In this document: in pieces, positions 18,535 to 28,268 of the stretch | Layout: every line of letters begins with the position of its first letter | Numbering within the stretch: the stretch's first letter is position 1 | Assembly: GCA_947442095.1 (NCBI GenBank) | Contig: CANEVG010000002.1 | Location: 1-45,639, forward strand | Source: Sphingomonadaceae bacterium | GTDB taxonomy: Bacteria > Pseudomonadota > Alphaproteobacteria > Sphingomonadales > Sphingomonadaceae | Direction: 5' to 3' | DNA length: 45,639 nt | The notes under the pieces: generated by a model | Told to the model about the DNA's origin: nothing | What the model saw: the letters and a program-made list of their open reading frames with translations, nothing else | Databases searched by the model: none | Program-made: the position numbers and the translations under genes

Positions 18535-19364
18535 CGGGACTTATGAAGGGAAAGCGCGGCCTGATCATGGGCCTCGCCAATGACAAGTCGCTCGCATGGG
18601 GGATCGCCCGCAAGCTGGCCGAACAAGGTGCGGAACTTGCCTTTTCCTACCAGGGAGATGCGCTGGAAAAACGCGTGCGTCCGCTGGCAGCCAGCGTGGG
18701 CAGCGATTTTCTGATCGAGTGCGACGTCTCCGACATGGCCGCGCTCGACACCGCATTCGATACGCTGGCAGCGCGCTGGCCCACGATCGACTTCCTCGTC
18801 CACGCTATCGGCTTTTCGGACAAGACCGAACTGCGCGGGAAGTTCATGGACACTTCGCTCGACAACTTCCTCATGACCATGAACATCTCGGTCTACAGCA
18901 TGGTTGCCGTCACCCGGCGCGCGGCGGCGATGATGCCGCAGACCGAGGATGCGCAAGGCAACAAGCAGGGCGGCGGCGCAATCCTGACGCTGACCTATTA
19001 CGGCGCCGAAAAGGTTGTGCCGCATTACAACGTGATGGGAGTGGCCAAGGCGGCGCTGGAGGCGAGTGTGCGCTATCTGGCCAACGATTGCGGGCCACAG
19101 GGCATTCGCGTCAACGCGCTTTCGGCTGGCCCGATCAAGACGCTGGCAGCCAGCGGCATTGGCGATTTCCGTTACATCCTGAAGTGGAACGAGCTCAATG
19201 CACCGCTGCGGCGCAATGTGACCATCGAAGATGTCGGCGGCGCGGGGCTTTACCTGCTGTCAGACCTCGCTTCGGGCGTCACCGGTGAAGTCCATCATGT
19301 CGATTCGGGCTATCACACCGTGGGCATGAAGCAGGAAGACGCCCCCGATATCGCACTGGGGTAA
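18531..19364 (+). CDS. fabI: Enoyl-[acyl-carrier-protein] reductase
   Basis: 'GKRGLIMGLANDKSLAWGIARKLAEQGAELAFSYQGD', 'YYGAEKVVPHYNVMGVAKAALEASVRYLA', 'IRVNALSAGPIKTLAASGI' (Y-x6-K FabI pattern). Confidence 0.94.
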   Translation: MTGLMKGKRGLIMGLANDKSLAWGIARKLAEQGAELAFSYQGDALEKRVRPLAASVGSDFLIECDVSDMAALDTAFDTLAARWPTIDFLVHAIGFSDKTELRGKFMDTSLDNFLMTMNISVYSMVAVTRRAAAMMPQTEDAQGNKQGGGAILTLTYYGAEKVVPHYNVMGVAKAALEASVRYLANDCGPQGIRVNALSAGPIKTLAASGIGDFRYILKWNELNAPLRRNVTIEDVGGAGLYLLSDLASGVTGEVHHVDSGYHTVGMKQEDAPDIALG

Positions 19365-19367
19365 GCC

Positions 19368-19949
19368 TCAGGGTTGGGGCGGCGTTGCCAGCGGTGCGTT
19401 GGGCGAGGAGGGCGCTGCTGGCAGGGTTTCGCCTTCGCGCTCGCGCTTGAGCTTCGCCTCGTATTCCTTTTCCAGCACTTCCACACGAGCCTGTTCGGCG
19501 GCGGTATCGGCGTCGATGGACTGGGTGCGTTTGGCGCGCTCGGCCTCGATCAGCTTTCCGAACTGCACATCGCTGGCCTGCTTCTTTTCAGCGTAAGCGC
19601 TGTTGATCAGCTGCGCCATGCAGCCGGTAGCCCCGCCCGCGCCCACTGGCGAGCAGGAATTGACCCCGAAGGAACCCGCCGTCTCGTAAGCCTTGACCCG
19701 CTGGGTCCAGCCCTGATTGACTGCGGCATTGGGATTTTCCCGAAGCGGCGCCGGGATGCGGAACCGCTCTGCTTCGTCTTTCCGCGCGCAGACTGTGATC
19801 GAACCATCATTCGATGCCGGGCATGGATCATCGCCATAAACGATCAGCTGGTTGATCTTCTCGCGAGTGTCGTCTTGCGCCGCAACCGGAAGCTGAGCCG
19901 CAAGCAATGCGGAGACGATGAGAACAGCGGCGGATTGGTAGCGCTTCAT
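19368..19949 (-). CDS. Secreted hypothetical protein with two cysteine pairs
   Basis: Signal peptide 'MKRYQSAAVLIVSALLAAQLPVAAQ'; 'VYGDDPCPASNDGSITVCARKDEAERFRIPAPLRE'; 'NSCSPVGAGGATGCMAQ'; charged C-terminus. Confidence 0.75.
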   Translation of the reverse strand: MKRYQSAAVLIVSALLAAQLPVAAQDDTREKINQLIVYGDDPCPASNDGSITVCARKDEAERFRIPAPLRENPNAAVNQGWTQRVKAYETAGSFGVNSCSPVGAGGATGCMAQLINSAYAEKKQASDVQFGKLIEAERAKRTQSIDADTAAEQARVEVLEKEYEAKLKREREGETLPAAPSSPNAPLATPPQP

Positions 19950-20048
19950 CGCGGATACTCCAGCTTCTATCAGGCCGACGCCTATAGGGCTTCGGCGTCG
20001 TTAACGGTAGCTGAAGCCGGTGCCATCGGGCGTGTCAAATCAAGTCTC

Positions 20049-20564
20049 TCAGATATGTTTCGAAACCGCGATGGCAGCGCGGCAGCCCATCCGGATCGCC
20101 TGAAACAGCAAGGGGTAGGCTGGCGCACGCTCAGCGCCTGATGCAACGGCAGTATCAAGATGCTCGCGCTCGTCATCGCGAAACTCGCGGATCATCGCGC
20201 CCAGTTCCGGGTCTTCATCGCCCAGTTGCTCCAGCTGCTCGGTATAGTGCCGATCGATCTCGGTCTCGATCGCGGCCGTGCAGGCCATCGCCGCTTCCGG
20301 CCCGATCAGCGCGGTTGCTGCACCCAATGCAAAGCCGGCGGCAGACCAAAGGGGCTGCAGCACGGTCGGACGAACCCCGCGCGCGACGAGCAGGGCATCA
20401 AACCGTGCACGGTGGCCCGCTTCCTGCTCCGCCATCGCGGCGATTTCACCCGCGTGAGGGCCGCGATCACCCATGACCGCCAGCTGTCCGGCATAGATCC
20501 GGGTTGCGCCGAATTCGCCTGCCTGATTGACCCGCAGCATCTGCGCGCGTGCGTTGTTCATCAT
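20049..20564 (-). CDS. coq7: Demethoxyubiquinone hydroxylase family protein
   Basis: 'MLRVNQAGEFGATRIYAGQLAVMG', 'EQEAGHRARFDALL', 'IRMGCRAAIAVSKHI' di-iron COQ7 features; ORF trimmed from 20669. Confidence 0.9.
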   Translation of the reverse strand: MMNNARAQMLRVNQAGEFGATRIYAGQLAVMGDRGPHAGEIAAMAEQEAGHRARFDALLVARGVRPTVLQPLWSAAGFALGAATALIGPEAAMACTAAIETEIDRHYTEQLEQLGDEDPELGAMIREFRDDEREHLDTAVASGAERAPAYPLLFQAIRMGCRAAIAVSKHI

Positions 20565-21049
20565 ACGACCCCTTGCTTGCGGCGGCCGAGCAGCGCGAAC
20601 ACAAGCGCCGCGCTGGCCACCGAAATCAGAAAGTTGAAGCCGGCCAGGCTGATCCCCAGCAGCGTCCACGGCGCAACATCACAGCGGATAAGCGGCGCGT
20701 TCATGATCGCAGCAAGCGGATCATTGCCGAGGTTGGACGAGGAACAAGCGGTCAACCCTTCCCACCAGCCATACTCGACACCGGCGTGAAATGCTCCGAT
20801 CAGGCCGCTGATGAGCATGGCCAGCCCAGCCAGCCGGACCAGCGCATCGCCCAGCCGCGTACCGCGCGCCGTCGATGCAGCACCTGCCAGCGCAATGGCG
20901 GCAAAATGGGGGTATCGCTGCCACCAGCACATTTCGCATGGGGGCAGGCCGAAGCCAAACTGCGCCACGTAAACCGCAGCGATGAGCGCGCACGGCACGG
21001 CCAGTGCTACCATGTAGGCCTTGGAGGACGACAAAACCGCCTGCTGCAT
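20561..21049 (-). CDS. Disulfide bond formation protein B family
   Basis: 'PPCEMCWWQRYPH' CxxC, several TM helices, 'YGWWEGLTACSS'. Confidence 0.86.
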   Translation of the reverse strand: MQQAVLSSSKAYMVALAVPCALIAAVYVAQFGFGLPPCEMCWWQRYPHFAAIALAGAASTARGTRLGDALVRLAGLAMLISGLIGAFHAGVEYGWWEGLTACSSSNLGNDPLAAIMNAPLIRCDVAPWTLLGISLAGFNFLISVASAALVFALLGRRKQGVV

Positions 21050-21058
21050 GTGCCTGCC

Positions 21059-22399
21059 TCAGCGCCTCCGCGCCGCGAGCGCCTGTGGCGCCGTGCGTCC
21101 CAGTGTCTGCAACGCATAATAGAGCTGGAAGTCGTCGATACCCTTGGTCTTGAGCTCCTCGGGCGTCATCTTGAAACGCGGATCGGGGATCTTGTCGCGC
21201 TCCAAATCCTTGTCGTCCTTGATCTCGTTTATCAGATGCCCGCGCAGATCGCTCTCCCGGTAGAACCGCTGGGCGCGCTTGCGTAAGTCCGGATCCGAAA
21301 TCTGCGGTACGGCGACATCGGGATCGATCCCACCTTCCTGGACCGAGCGGCCCGACGGCGTGTAATAGCGAGCAGTGGTCAGCTTGAGCGCGGTGTCGCG
21401 CGTCAGCGGCATCAGCGTCTGCACGCTGCCCTTGCCGAAGCTGCGCTGACCCATCAGAACAGCGCGGTGCTGATCCTGCAGCGCACCCGCCACGATTTCC
21501 GAGGCGGAAGCCGAGCCTTCATTGATCAGCACGACCATCGGAATGCCCTTGGCGATATCGCCGGGCGTCATCGATTCAGCGTTGTAGGTCTCGTTGTCGC
21601 GCGGATAGCGGCCACGCTGCGACACGATCACGCCGCGATCAAGGAAGAGATCGGACAAGGCAACCGCCTGATCGAGCAGCCCGCCCGGATTGCCGCGCAA
21701 ATCGAGCACCACACCGCCGATCCGGCCGCCGGTCTTGGCCTTGATCTGCTTGAAGGCGTCCGAAACCTCGCTGCCGACATTGGCGCTGAAGCTGGAGACC
21801 GAGATCACACCGATGTTGCCCTCGACCTTCCAGTCAACCGGCTTGAGTTCGATGATCTGGCGGGTAATGGCAACCTCGATCGGCTCGTCCCGTCCGGTGC
21901 GGAACAGCGTGAGGCGGATCGAAGTTCCCGGCGGCCCGCGCATCTGGTCGACCGCCTCGTCCAGCGTGCCGCCGTAAATCAACTTGCCGTTGATATGCGT
22001 GATGAAATCGCCAGCCTTGACCCCAGCTGCATCGGCCGGGCTGCCCTTGGTCGGCGCAATTACCTTGACCGCGCCGTCGTCCATCGTGACCGAAAGACCG
22101 AGCCCGCCGTAGGATCCGTCGGTCTGCGTGCGCAGGTTCTCGAAATCGCGGGCATCGAGATAGGAGCTGTGCGGATCAAGTGCCGCGAGCATGCCGTTGA
22201 TCGCGCCCTTGATCAGCTTGTCATCGTCCACTGGCTCGACATAGCTGGCCTTCACGCGTTCATAAATCGCAAGCAGCTTGCCAAACTCAGGGCCTGACCG
22301 AGCATCGACCGCCGCCAGCCCAGTGGTCGCCGCCGGAATGAGCGCCACCGCGCTGACAAGCGCCGCCGCGCGGAGAAGGGAAGCAAACTGAAACGCCAT
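21059..22399 (-). CDS. S41 family C-terminal processing peptidase
   Basis: 'AALDPHSSYLDARDFENL', PDZ 'SPADAAGVKAGDFITHING', 'VVLDLRGNPGGLLDQAVALSDLFL', 'NEGSASASEIVAGALQD', 'GQRSFGKGSVQ'. Confidence 0.94.
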   Translation of the reverse strand: MAFQFASLLRAAALVSAVALIPAATTGLAAVDARSGPEFGKLLAIYERVKASYVEPVDDDKLIKGAINGMLAALDPHSSYLDARDFENLRTQTDGSYGGLGLSVTMDDGAVKVIAPTKGSPADAAGVKAGDFITHINGKLIYGGTLDEAVDQMRGPPGTSIRLTLFRTGRDEPIEVAITRQIIELKPVDWKVEGNIGVISVSSFSANVGSEVSDAFKQIKAKTGGRIGGVVLDLRGNPGGLLDQAVALSDLFLDRGVIVSQRGRYPRDNETYNAESMTPGDIAKGIPMVVLINEGSASASEIVAGALQDQHRAVLMGQRSFGKGSVQTLMPLTRDTALKLTTARYYTPSGRSVQEGGIDPDVAVPQISDPDLRKRAQRFYRESDLRGHLINEIKDDKDLERDKIPDPRFKMTPEELKTKGIDDFQLYYALQTLGRTAPQALAARRR

Positions 22400-22495
22400 G
22401 ATCGTCTTTCGCCATAAATTGCGAGGCTTGATAGCGCTTCTATAGAGCCGCGGAGATTAACGCCAGATGGGGTGACCGCATGGGAAATGCGGCCA

Positions 22496-23734
22496 TCACC
22501 CGCTGATAAGCGCAAGGGGATTCACCGGCGTGCCATCTTTGCGCAGTTCGACTGTCACGGTCGGCCGACCGGGACCGGCGAGACCGAGCGGCGAGCCCTG
22601 CAAGACCCGCGCAGACACGCCGACATCAAGACGGCCCAGATTGGTGATAAGCGACGTCCATCCGCCATCGTGGTCGATGATTACGATCCGGCCATAGCCG
22701 CGATAGTCCCCGGCAAAGGCCACTCTTCCAGCCGCAGGCGCCACGATCTGGGCGCTGGCGACTGGCGCGAGCGTGATGCCCACGGCGCGCGCGCCATCAC
22801 TGGAACCGGAACCAGCCGCATCGCCGAAACCGGACACGATGCGGCCGCTGACTGGCATTATCCATGCAAGGCTGGCACTGGCTGCGGGTGTAGGCGGAGC
22901 GTCATTGACGACCATCAAGGAGCCCGGCCGGTCGGGCCGTGGGACCGGGCCGGGCAACGCGGCGAGCTCGCTGCGCAGCGAACCATCAGCCCGCAACCGC
23001 TCCATCAACGCCGAAAGGTCACGCGCTTCCTCCGCAAGCGCCAGCGCGCGATCGGCCTCTCGGCTGGCGATGCCCTGTGCGCTTCGCGATTCGATGCGCT
23101 GGCGGCTTTCCACAGCAGCAAGTTGCTGACGCCGCACGGTGAGCGCCTGTTCGCTCGCCTTGAGCTCCACGGCCGCAGCCCGTGCCTTGTCCTGCAGTTG
23201 CCGGCCGCGCACGATCTCCGAACGCAGCCCGGCAGTTCGGCGCTGGACTTCGGGCAGCATGGTTTCCAGCACGGCGCGCAGATAAACCGTTTCCTGCAAC
23301 GAATCCGAGCGCATCAGGCTAAACACGAGCGGTCGGCGCGCCATCAGTTGCAGCGCCGCAGTAAGACGAACGACTGGCTCCTGCCGCTGCGCTATCCCCA
23401 TCCGCAAGGCTTCGCGCTGCCGGTCGATCTGCTGCACGCGCGCCTGTGATAGGGCGATCTCGGCCTCAGACTGCTGAATTCGCGCAGCAACCGCCGCCGC
23501 TTCGCGCGCAGTGCGATCCGCCGCAGCTGTCGCGCGCCGCGCCGCCGCCTCAAGCTCGTCGCCGCGCCTCTGCGCCCCTGCCAAGGCGCGTGTCGCCTCG
23601 CGGAGCGCATTGCCTGCCTGATCGGCGTTCTCAAACGGCGCGTCCTGCGCAAAGCTCTGCCATCCGGCCAGACAGGCCAGCGCCAACAGAAAGCCGATAA
23701 AGGCCAATCTTGATGTCATTGGGCGTGACGTCAT
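22496..23734 (-). CDS. EnvC-like murein hydrolase activator / degenerate M23 peptidase domain
   Basis: Long coiled-coil N-terminus, C-terminal 'PAAGRVAFAGDYRGYGRIVIIDHDGGWTSLITNLGRLDVGVSARVLQGSPLG' M23-like domain. Confidence 0.86.
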   Translation of the reverse strand: MTSRPMTSRLAFIGFLLALACLAGWQSFAQDAPFENADQAGNALREATRALAGAQRRGDELEAAARRATAAADRTAREAAAVAARIQQSEAEIALSQARVQQIDRQREALRMGIAQRQEPVVRLTAALQLMARRPLVFSLMRSDSLQETVYLRAVLETMLPEVQRRTAGLRSEIVRGRQLQDKARAAAVELKASEQALTVRRQQLAAVESRQRIESRSAQGIASREADRALALAEEARDLSALMERLRADGSLRSELAALPGPVPRPDRPGSLMVVNDAPPTPAASASLAWIMPVSGRIVSGFGDAAGSGSSDGARAVGITLAPVASAQIVAPAAGRVAFAGDYRGYGRIVIIDHDGGWTSLITNLGRLDVGVSARVLQGSPLGLAGPGRPTVTVELRKDGTPVNPLALISG

Positions 23735-23743
23735 GATGCGCCG

Positions 23744-24169
23744 CTACCCTTCCCGGTGGTAGGGATGACCAGCAAGAATACTGGTCGCGCGCCAGAGCTG
23801 TTCGGCCAGCATCGCACGCGCCAGCATGTGCGGCCAGGTCGCGTTGCCGAAGGCCAAGAGCAGATCGGCCTTTTCGCGCAACGCTGTATCATGCCCATCG
23901 GCCGCACCGATCAGAAAGCGCGCTTCGCGCACGCCATCATCGCGCCAGCGCCCGAGGACTGTTGCAAAGGCGGTCGAGGTGAGTTGTTCGCCGCGCTCAT
24001 CCAGCACGGCCGTGCGGAACGGCGATGTGGCGGCGGCGGGAACAGTGCCGCCCCGGTCGGGCAGTTCGGTCACCTTGAAGCCCCATGAAAGGCGCTTGGC
24101 ATAGCGATCCACCAACTCCGCCTCGGGCGAGCGGCCAATCTTTCCGCGGGCGATCACGTGCAGCAGCAT
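23744..24169 (-). CDS. rlmH: 23S rRNA (pseudouridine(1915)-N(3))-methyltransferase RlmH
   Basis: 'MLLHVIARGKIGRSPEAELVDRYAKR', 'LDERGEQLTSTAFA', 'RFLIGAADGHD', C-terminal 'RATSILAGHPYHREG'. Confidence 0.94.
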   Translation of the reverse strand: MLLHVIARGKIGRSPEAELVDRYAKRLSWGFKVTELPDRGGTVPAAATSPFRTAVLDERGEQLTSTAFATVLGRWRDDGVREARFLIGAADGHDTALREKADLLLAFGNATWPHMLARAMLAEQLWRATSILAGHPYHREG

Positions 24170-24254
24170 GATCCTGCCCTAGCGCAGAATGGCGGCGCAA
24201 TGAATCCCCGCCAGCCCTGAACTTTTGCGCGATCTGTGGAGCGTTTGATGCTGT

Positions 24255-24662
24255 TCAGGCCGCGCCTTGATCGCCGAACGCCCACATGCGCTCAAGGTTG
24301 TAGAAACTGCGCACTTCGGGGCGGAACACGTGGACGACAATATCGCCCGCGTCGATCAGCACCCAATCCGCTGCAGGCAGGCCCTCGATCCGCACGCGGC
24401 CGAAGCCGCCATGCTTGATCCGCTCGGCCAGCTTCTGTGCCATGGACGCGACCTGCCGGGTTGAGCGGCCTGAGGCGATCACCATGTGATCTGCAACCGA
24501 GCTTTTGCCCTCAAGCGGGATCGTGACCACCTCCTGCGCCTGATCATCGTCGAGCGAGCGCAGCACCAGATCGAGCAGCGATCCGGGCTCGGCCGCAATC
24601 GTGGCGGAGGCGGGATTGGGGGTGACGCCGGTATCGGTCGGCAGGGGCTGAACGCTTGTCAT
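24255..24662 (-). CDS. rsfS: Ribosome silencing factor
   Basis: 'ADHMVIASGRSTRQVASMAQKLAERI', 'WVLIDAGDIVVHVFRPEVRSFYNLERMW'. Confidence 0.94.
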   Translation of the reverse strand: MTSVQPLPTDTGVTPNPASATIAAEPGSLLDLVLRSLDDDQAQEVVTIPLEGKSSVADHMVIASGRSTRQVASMAQKLAERIKHGGFGRVRIEGLPAADWVLIDAGDIVVHVFRPEVRSFYNLERMWAFGDQGAA

Positions 24663-24812
24663 GGGGGTTAAAATGGACTCCGTAGCTGATTGGGATTGGG
24701 CGAGATGATCAGAAATAGTGCGGCAGCCCGTATGGACGAGGGGGCAGCCAGCATAGAAGATTCGTGGAACCGGCCTGGCGACAAGCAGGGGCTATTGGGA
24801 AGCAAAACCCGC

Positions 24813-25508
24813 TCAATGCGAACAGGCTCCGTCCGCACCGCCTGCAATCAGTCGACAGGTCAGCATGTCACGCTGGCGGGTGCGATCAAACCGGCGATAC
24901 CAGTCGGGATCGGCGGCGCGGATGGCCGAGGCCGAACGTCCATCAGGATCGAAACGCAAGGTTGTCAGCGCCGGGGCGCTCCGGTTTGCGCCGTTCAAAT
25001 CCTGGCTGTGCCGCCGGCGCCAGCGGCGCAGCCAAGCCATGGCGGGGCTCGCCATTGCACGAGCGTCATACCCCGGACGGGCGATTACGGCAATCGGCAT
25101 CTCACGCGCGATCGTGCGCCACCCGCGCCAGCGATGGAATTGCGCAAGATTGTCCGACCCCATCAGCCATACAAACCGCCGTTTTGGGTAGCGCCGCTTG
25201 AGTTTGCGCAGCGTATCAAGCGTGTAGCGCGTACCCATTTCGGCTTCGATCGCGGTGACGCGAATCGGCGCGCGCCGCGCCATTTGCCGTGCCGACCCGA
25301 CCCGAGCCACCAACGATGCCATGCCTTCGGCAGGCTTGAGAACGTTGCCGGGCGAGACCAGCCACCACACCTCATCCAGCCCCAGAGCATCGCACGCAAA
25401 CAGACTGATCCGCCGATGCGCACCATGCGCCGGATTGAAACTGCCTCCGAGCAGGCCGGTCAACTGGCGTTTCAGGGGCGGATCTGCCCAGAGCCGAGCA
25501 CCAGCCAT
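24813..25508 (-). CDS. nadD: Nicotinate-nucleotide adenylyltransferase
   Basis: 'TGLLGGSFNPAHGAHRRISLFACDALGLDEVWWLVSPGNVLK', 'YTLDTLRKLKRRYP', 'VWLMGSDNLAQFHRW'; start uncertain. Confidence 0.92.
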   Translation of the reverse strand: MAGARLWADPPLKRQLTGLLGGSFNPAHGAHRRISLFACDALGLDEVWWLVSPGNVLKPAEGMASLVARVGSARQMARRAPIRVTAIEAEMGTRYTLDTLRKLKRRYPKRRFVWLMGSDNLAQFHRWRGWRTIAREMPIAVIARPGYDARAMASPAMAWLRRWRRRHSQDLNGANRSAPALTTLRFDPDGRSASAIRAADPDWYRRFDRTRQRDMLTCRLIAGGADGACSH

Positions 25509-26764
25509 TTGTAGGTGGTGAGCCCCTCAAGCGCGACTGGCCCACGCGCGTGCAGCCGTCCGGTGGCGATGCCGATTTCGGCGCCGAGGCCGAACTCGCC
25601 GCCATCGGCAAACTGGCTGGATGCGTTGTGCATCACGATGGCGCTATCGACGGCGCCGAGGAACCGCTCTGCTGCATCAGCATCGCCGGTCACGATGGCA
25701 TCGGTGTGGCCCGAGGCATGGCACGCGATATGCGCCAGCGCGGCGTCCAGGCCGTCGACCACGGCGACGGACAGCACGGCATCGAGATATTCGGTATCCC
25801 AGTCGGCTGGATCGGCAGGCTTAATCCGCGGGTCGATCGCACAGGCCCGCGCATCGCCGCGCAGTTCGCAGCCGGCTGCGAGGAGAGGCTCAACCAGCCC
25901 ATGTGGATCAGGAAACAGCGCATCGATCAGCAGCGTTTCCATAGATCCGCAGACCCCGGGCCGCCGCAGCTTGGCGTTGAACGCGATATCGCGCGCCATT
26001 GCCGGATCGGCCGCACGGTCCACGAAGGTGTGATTGATGCCATCGAGATGCGCGAGCACCGGCACGCGGGCATCGGCCTGCACCCGCGCGACCAGGCTCT
26101 TGCCGCCGCGCGGAACGATCATGTCGATCAAACCGCTTGCAGCCAGCATGGCGCCGACAGCGGCGCGGTCCTGTGTAGGCACAAGCTGCACGGCATCGGC
26201 GGGCACGCCGCCTGCTGCCAGGCCTTCTGCCAATGCCGCATGAATTGCCCGGTTTGAATGGACGGCCTCGCTGCCGCCGCGCAGCAGCACGGCGTTGCCT
26301 GAGCGCACGCAGAGCGCGGCGGCATCAGCAGTCACATTCGGGCGGCTTTCGTAGATGATCCCAATGAGGCCGATGGGCACCCGCACGCGGCGGAGCACCA
26401 TGCCATTGGGCCGGCGTGTTTCATCAATGATCCGGCCGACCGGGTCATCAAGCGCGGCCACTTCAGCCACGCCTGCAGCCATAGCCTCGATCCGCGCCGG
26501 ATCCAGCCGCAGCCGATCGATCATAGCACCCGAAAGGCCTGCCGCAGCACCGTTCGCAACATCGACCGCATTGGCTTCGAGAATCTGCGGAGCGGCACGG
26601 CGCAGCGCGGCCGCAGCCTGTTCAAGGGCCGCCTGCCGGGCGATCGACGGCATGGCTGCCAGCCCGCGCTGTGCGGCACGGGCATCGCGCGCCAGGCGCT
26701 CGATCAGGACAGCGGCATCGATGGCGGGCTCGGTTTCACGAGCAGGTATGGGAAGAGCGTTCAT
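25472..26764 (-). CDS. proA: Glutamate-5-semialdehyde dehydrogenase
   Basis: 'VRVPIGLIGIIYESRPNVTADAAALCVRSGNAVLLRGGSEA', 'DMIVPRGGKSLV', 'RRPGVCGSMETLLI', 'EFGLGAEIGIATGRLHARGPVALEGLTTYKW'. Confidence 0.95.
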   Translation of the reverse strand: MNALPIPARETEPAIDAAVLIERLARDARAAQRGLAAMPSIARQAALEQAAAALRRAAPQILEANAVDVANGAAAGLSGAMIDRLRLDPARIEAMAAGVAEVAALDDPVGRIIDETRRPNGMVLRRVRVPIGLIGIIYESRPNVTADAAALCVRSGNAVLLRGGSEAVHSNRAIHAALAEGLAAGGVPADAVQLVPTQDRAAVGAMLAASGLIDMIVPRGGKSLVARVQADARVPVLAHLDGINHTFVDRAADPAMARDIAFNAKLRRPGVCGSMETLLIDALFPDPHGLVEPLLAAGCELRGDARACAIDPRIKPADPADWDTEYLDAVLSVAVVDGLDAALAHIACHASGHTDAIVTGDADAAERFLGAVDSAIVMHNASSQFADGGEFGLGAEIGIATGRLHARGPVALEGLTTYKWLVLGSGQIRP

Positions 26765-27119
26765 TCCCTGGCTTCTACCACTGTCCAGGGCCGCTGTCAG
26801 CCCGACTAGGCCGGCGCCTCGTTACCCGCTGCCGAGTCGCTTAGAGAACACCGCCGAGGGCGCATCCGGCTCCGAGTCGAAATCCGGAATCGTGACCGGC
26901 AGATCACACCTTTAACGCTTCATCGCCGGACTCGCACGACTCAACCTGCCAGAGGCCCTGTGGATTCGACCCATGATGCCACTGTGGTTAAGCCGCCGAG
27001 GATTCGCGGGTGCATGAATTCGCCGCGTTCGGACGGGGGTCGCCATCTTACCGACTACAACACGGCGCAAGGCAGCTTCGCCTCAGGACGGCGGTCGTCC
27101 GCAGTCCCGCTGGCGGCGG

Positions 27120-28268
27120 TTGGTTGAGCGCGTGCACAGCTGGTTCCCGGACCGCGAGTTCTTCATGCGCTCCAACGGCCATGTGCGCTTTATCCGCCTT
27201 TCGGCGCAATTCCAGATGCGCATGGCCGGCGCGGTGGCTGGCGCGGTTCTCTTGTGGGCCGTCATGATGGGCTGGATGGTGTTGGCGCAGGCCCTGGCTG
27301 CATATGGCCATGCCTCGTTGCTGGAGCGCGAAGCTGCTGTCGCAACGGCTGAAAGCCGAGTCGCGCAATACCGTTCGGGGCTTGGCGAAGTGGCAAGCGA
27401 TCTCGCCAAGCGGCAGGAATTTATCGAGAAAAGTGTGCAGGGCGCGATTGGCCCGATGCCGGCTTCGCTTCCCTCAGGCACCGTTTCGGATAGCAGTGAT
27501 GAAGCCGCCAAGACAGTGCGGAAGATTTCCCGGATACTGCCCGAAGCGGCAGGTCTGGCCAAGATTGAAGCCCGGCAACTTGCCTTTATCGAGAAGCTCA
27601 CGCGCTATGCCGATGCCCGTTCGGCCCGCGCCGAGACCGCCATTCGCCGCCTTGGGCTGAACCCGGGCATCATCGCGACAGGAGACAGGCGCGCCATGGG
27701 CGGCCCGCTTATCCCCATGTTTACCGGGGCGGGCAATCATCTTGATCCGCGGTTTGCCCGCTTTGGCGCCAGCCTGGCCCGGATGAGCGCGGTGGAACAT
27801 GCCCTCGTGCGCATTCCGAATACGCTGCCCGCCAGCCTCGAGTACATCTCGAGCGGCTTCGGCTTTCGTCTCGATCCTTTCACCGGGGGCGGCGCATTCC
27901 ATGCCGGCCTCGATTTCCGCGGCCCCATAGGCGCGCCGATTCTCGCAGCGGCAGCCGGAACTATAAGCTTTACCGGCATCAAACAGGGCTACGGCAACTG
28001 TGTGGAGATTAGCCACGGTAACGGGCTGATGACCCGCTATGCTCACATGTCGCGTATCGCGGCCCGCGTCGGCGAGGCTGTTGGCCCCGGCAAAGTGATC
28101 GGTGCGATTGGCAGCACTGGTCGGTCGACCGGACCTCACTTGCACTTTGAAGTGCGGATCAACGACCGACCGCTCGATCCGCGCCCGTTCTTGGAGGCGA
28201 TGCCGCATGTTTTCAAAAAAACCAACCCGGGAACCGGAGCATCTGCCCCGGTCAGCTCAGCAAGGTAA
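27120..28268 (+). CDS. M23 family metallopeptidase
   Basis: 'GFGFRLDPFTGGGAFHAGLDFRGPIGAPILAAAAGTISFTG...GYGNCVEISHGNGLMTRYAHMS', 'GRSTGPHLHFEVRIN'; TTG start, upstream start uncertain. Confidence 0.92.
   Translation: MVERVHSWFPDREFFMRSNGHVRFIRLSAQFQMRMAGAVAGAVLLWAVMMGWMVLAQALAAYGHASLLEREAAVATAESRVAQYRSGLGEVASDLAKRQEFIEKSVQGAIGPMPASLPSGTVSDSSDEAAKTVRKISRILPEAAGLAKIEARQLAFIEKLTRYADARSARAETAIRRLGLNPGIIATGDRRAMGGPLIPMFTGAGNHLDPRFARFGASLARMSAVEHALVRIPNTLPASLEYISSGFGFRLDPFTGGGAFHAGLDFRGPIGAPILAAAAGTISFTGIKQGYGNCVEISHGNGLMTRYAHMSRIAARVGEAVGPGKVIGAIGSTGRSTGPHLHFEVRINDRPLDPRPFLEAMPHVFKKTNPGTGASAPVSSAR

Noticed and set aside
19970-20015. Hairpin CGACGCC-TATAGGGCTTC-GGCGTCG between coq7 and the hypothetical gene
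   Set aside because: Lacks a T-tract on either strand, so I could not call it a terminator; may be a minor structured leader.
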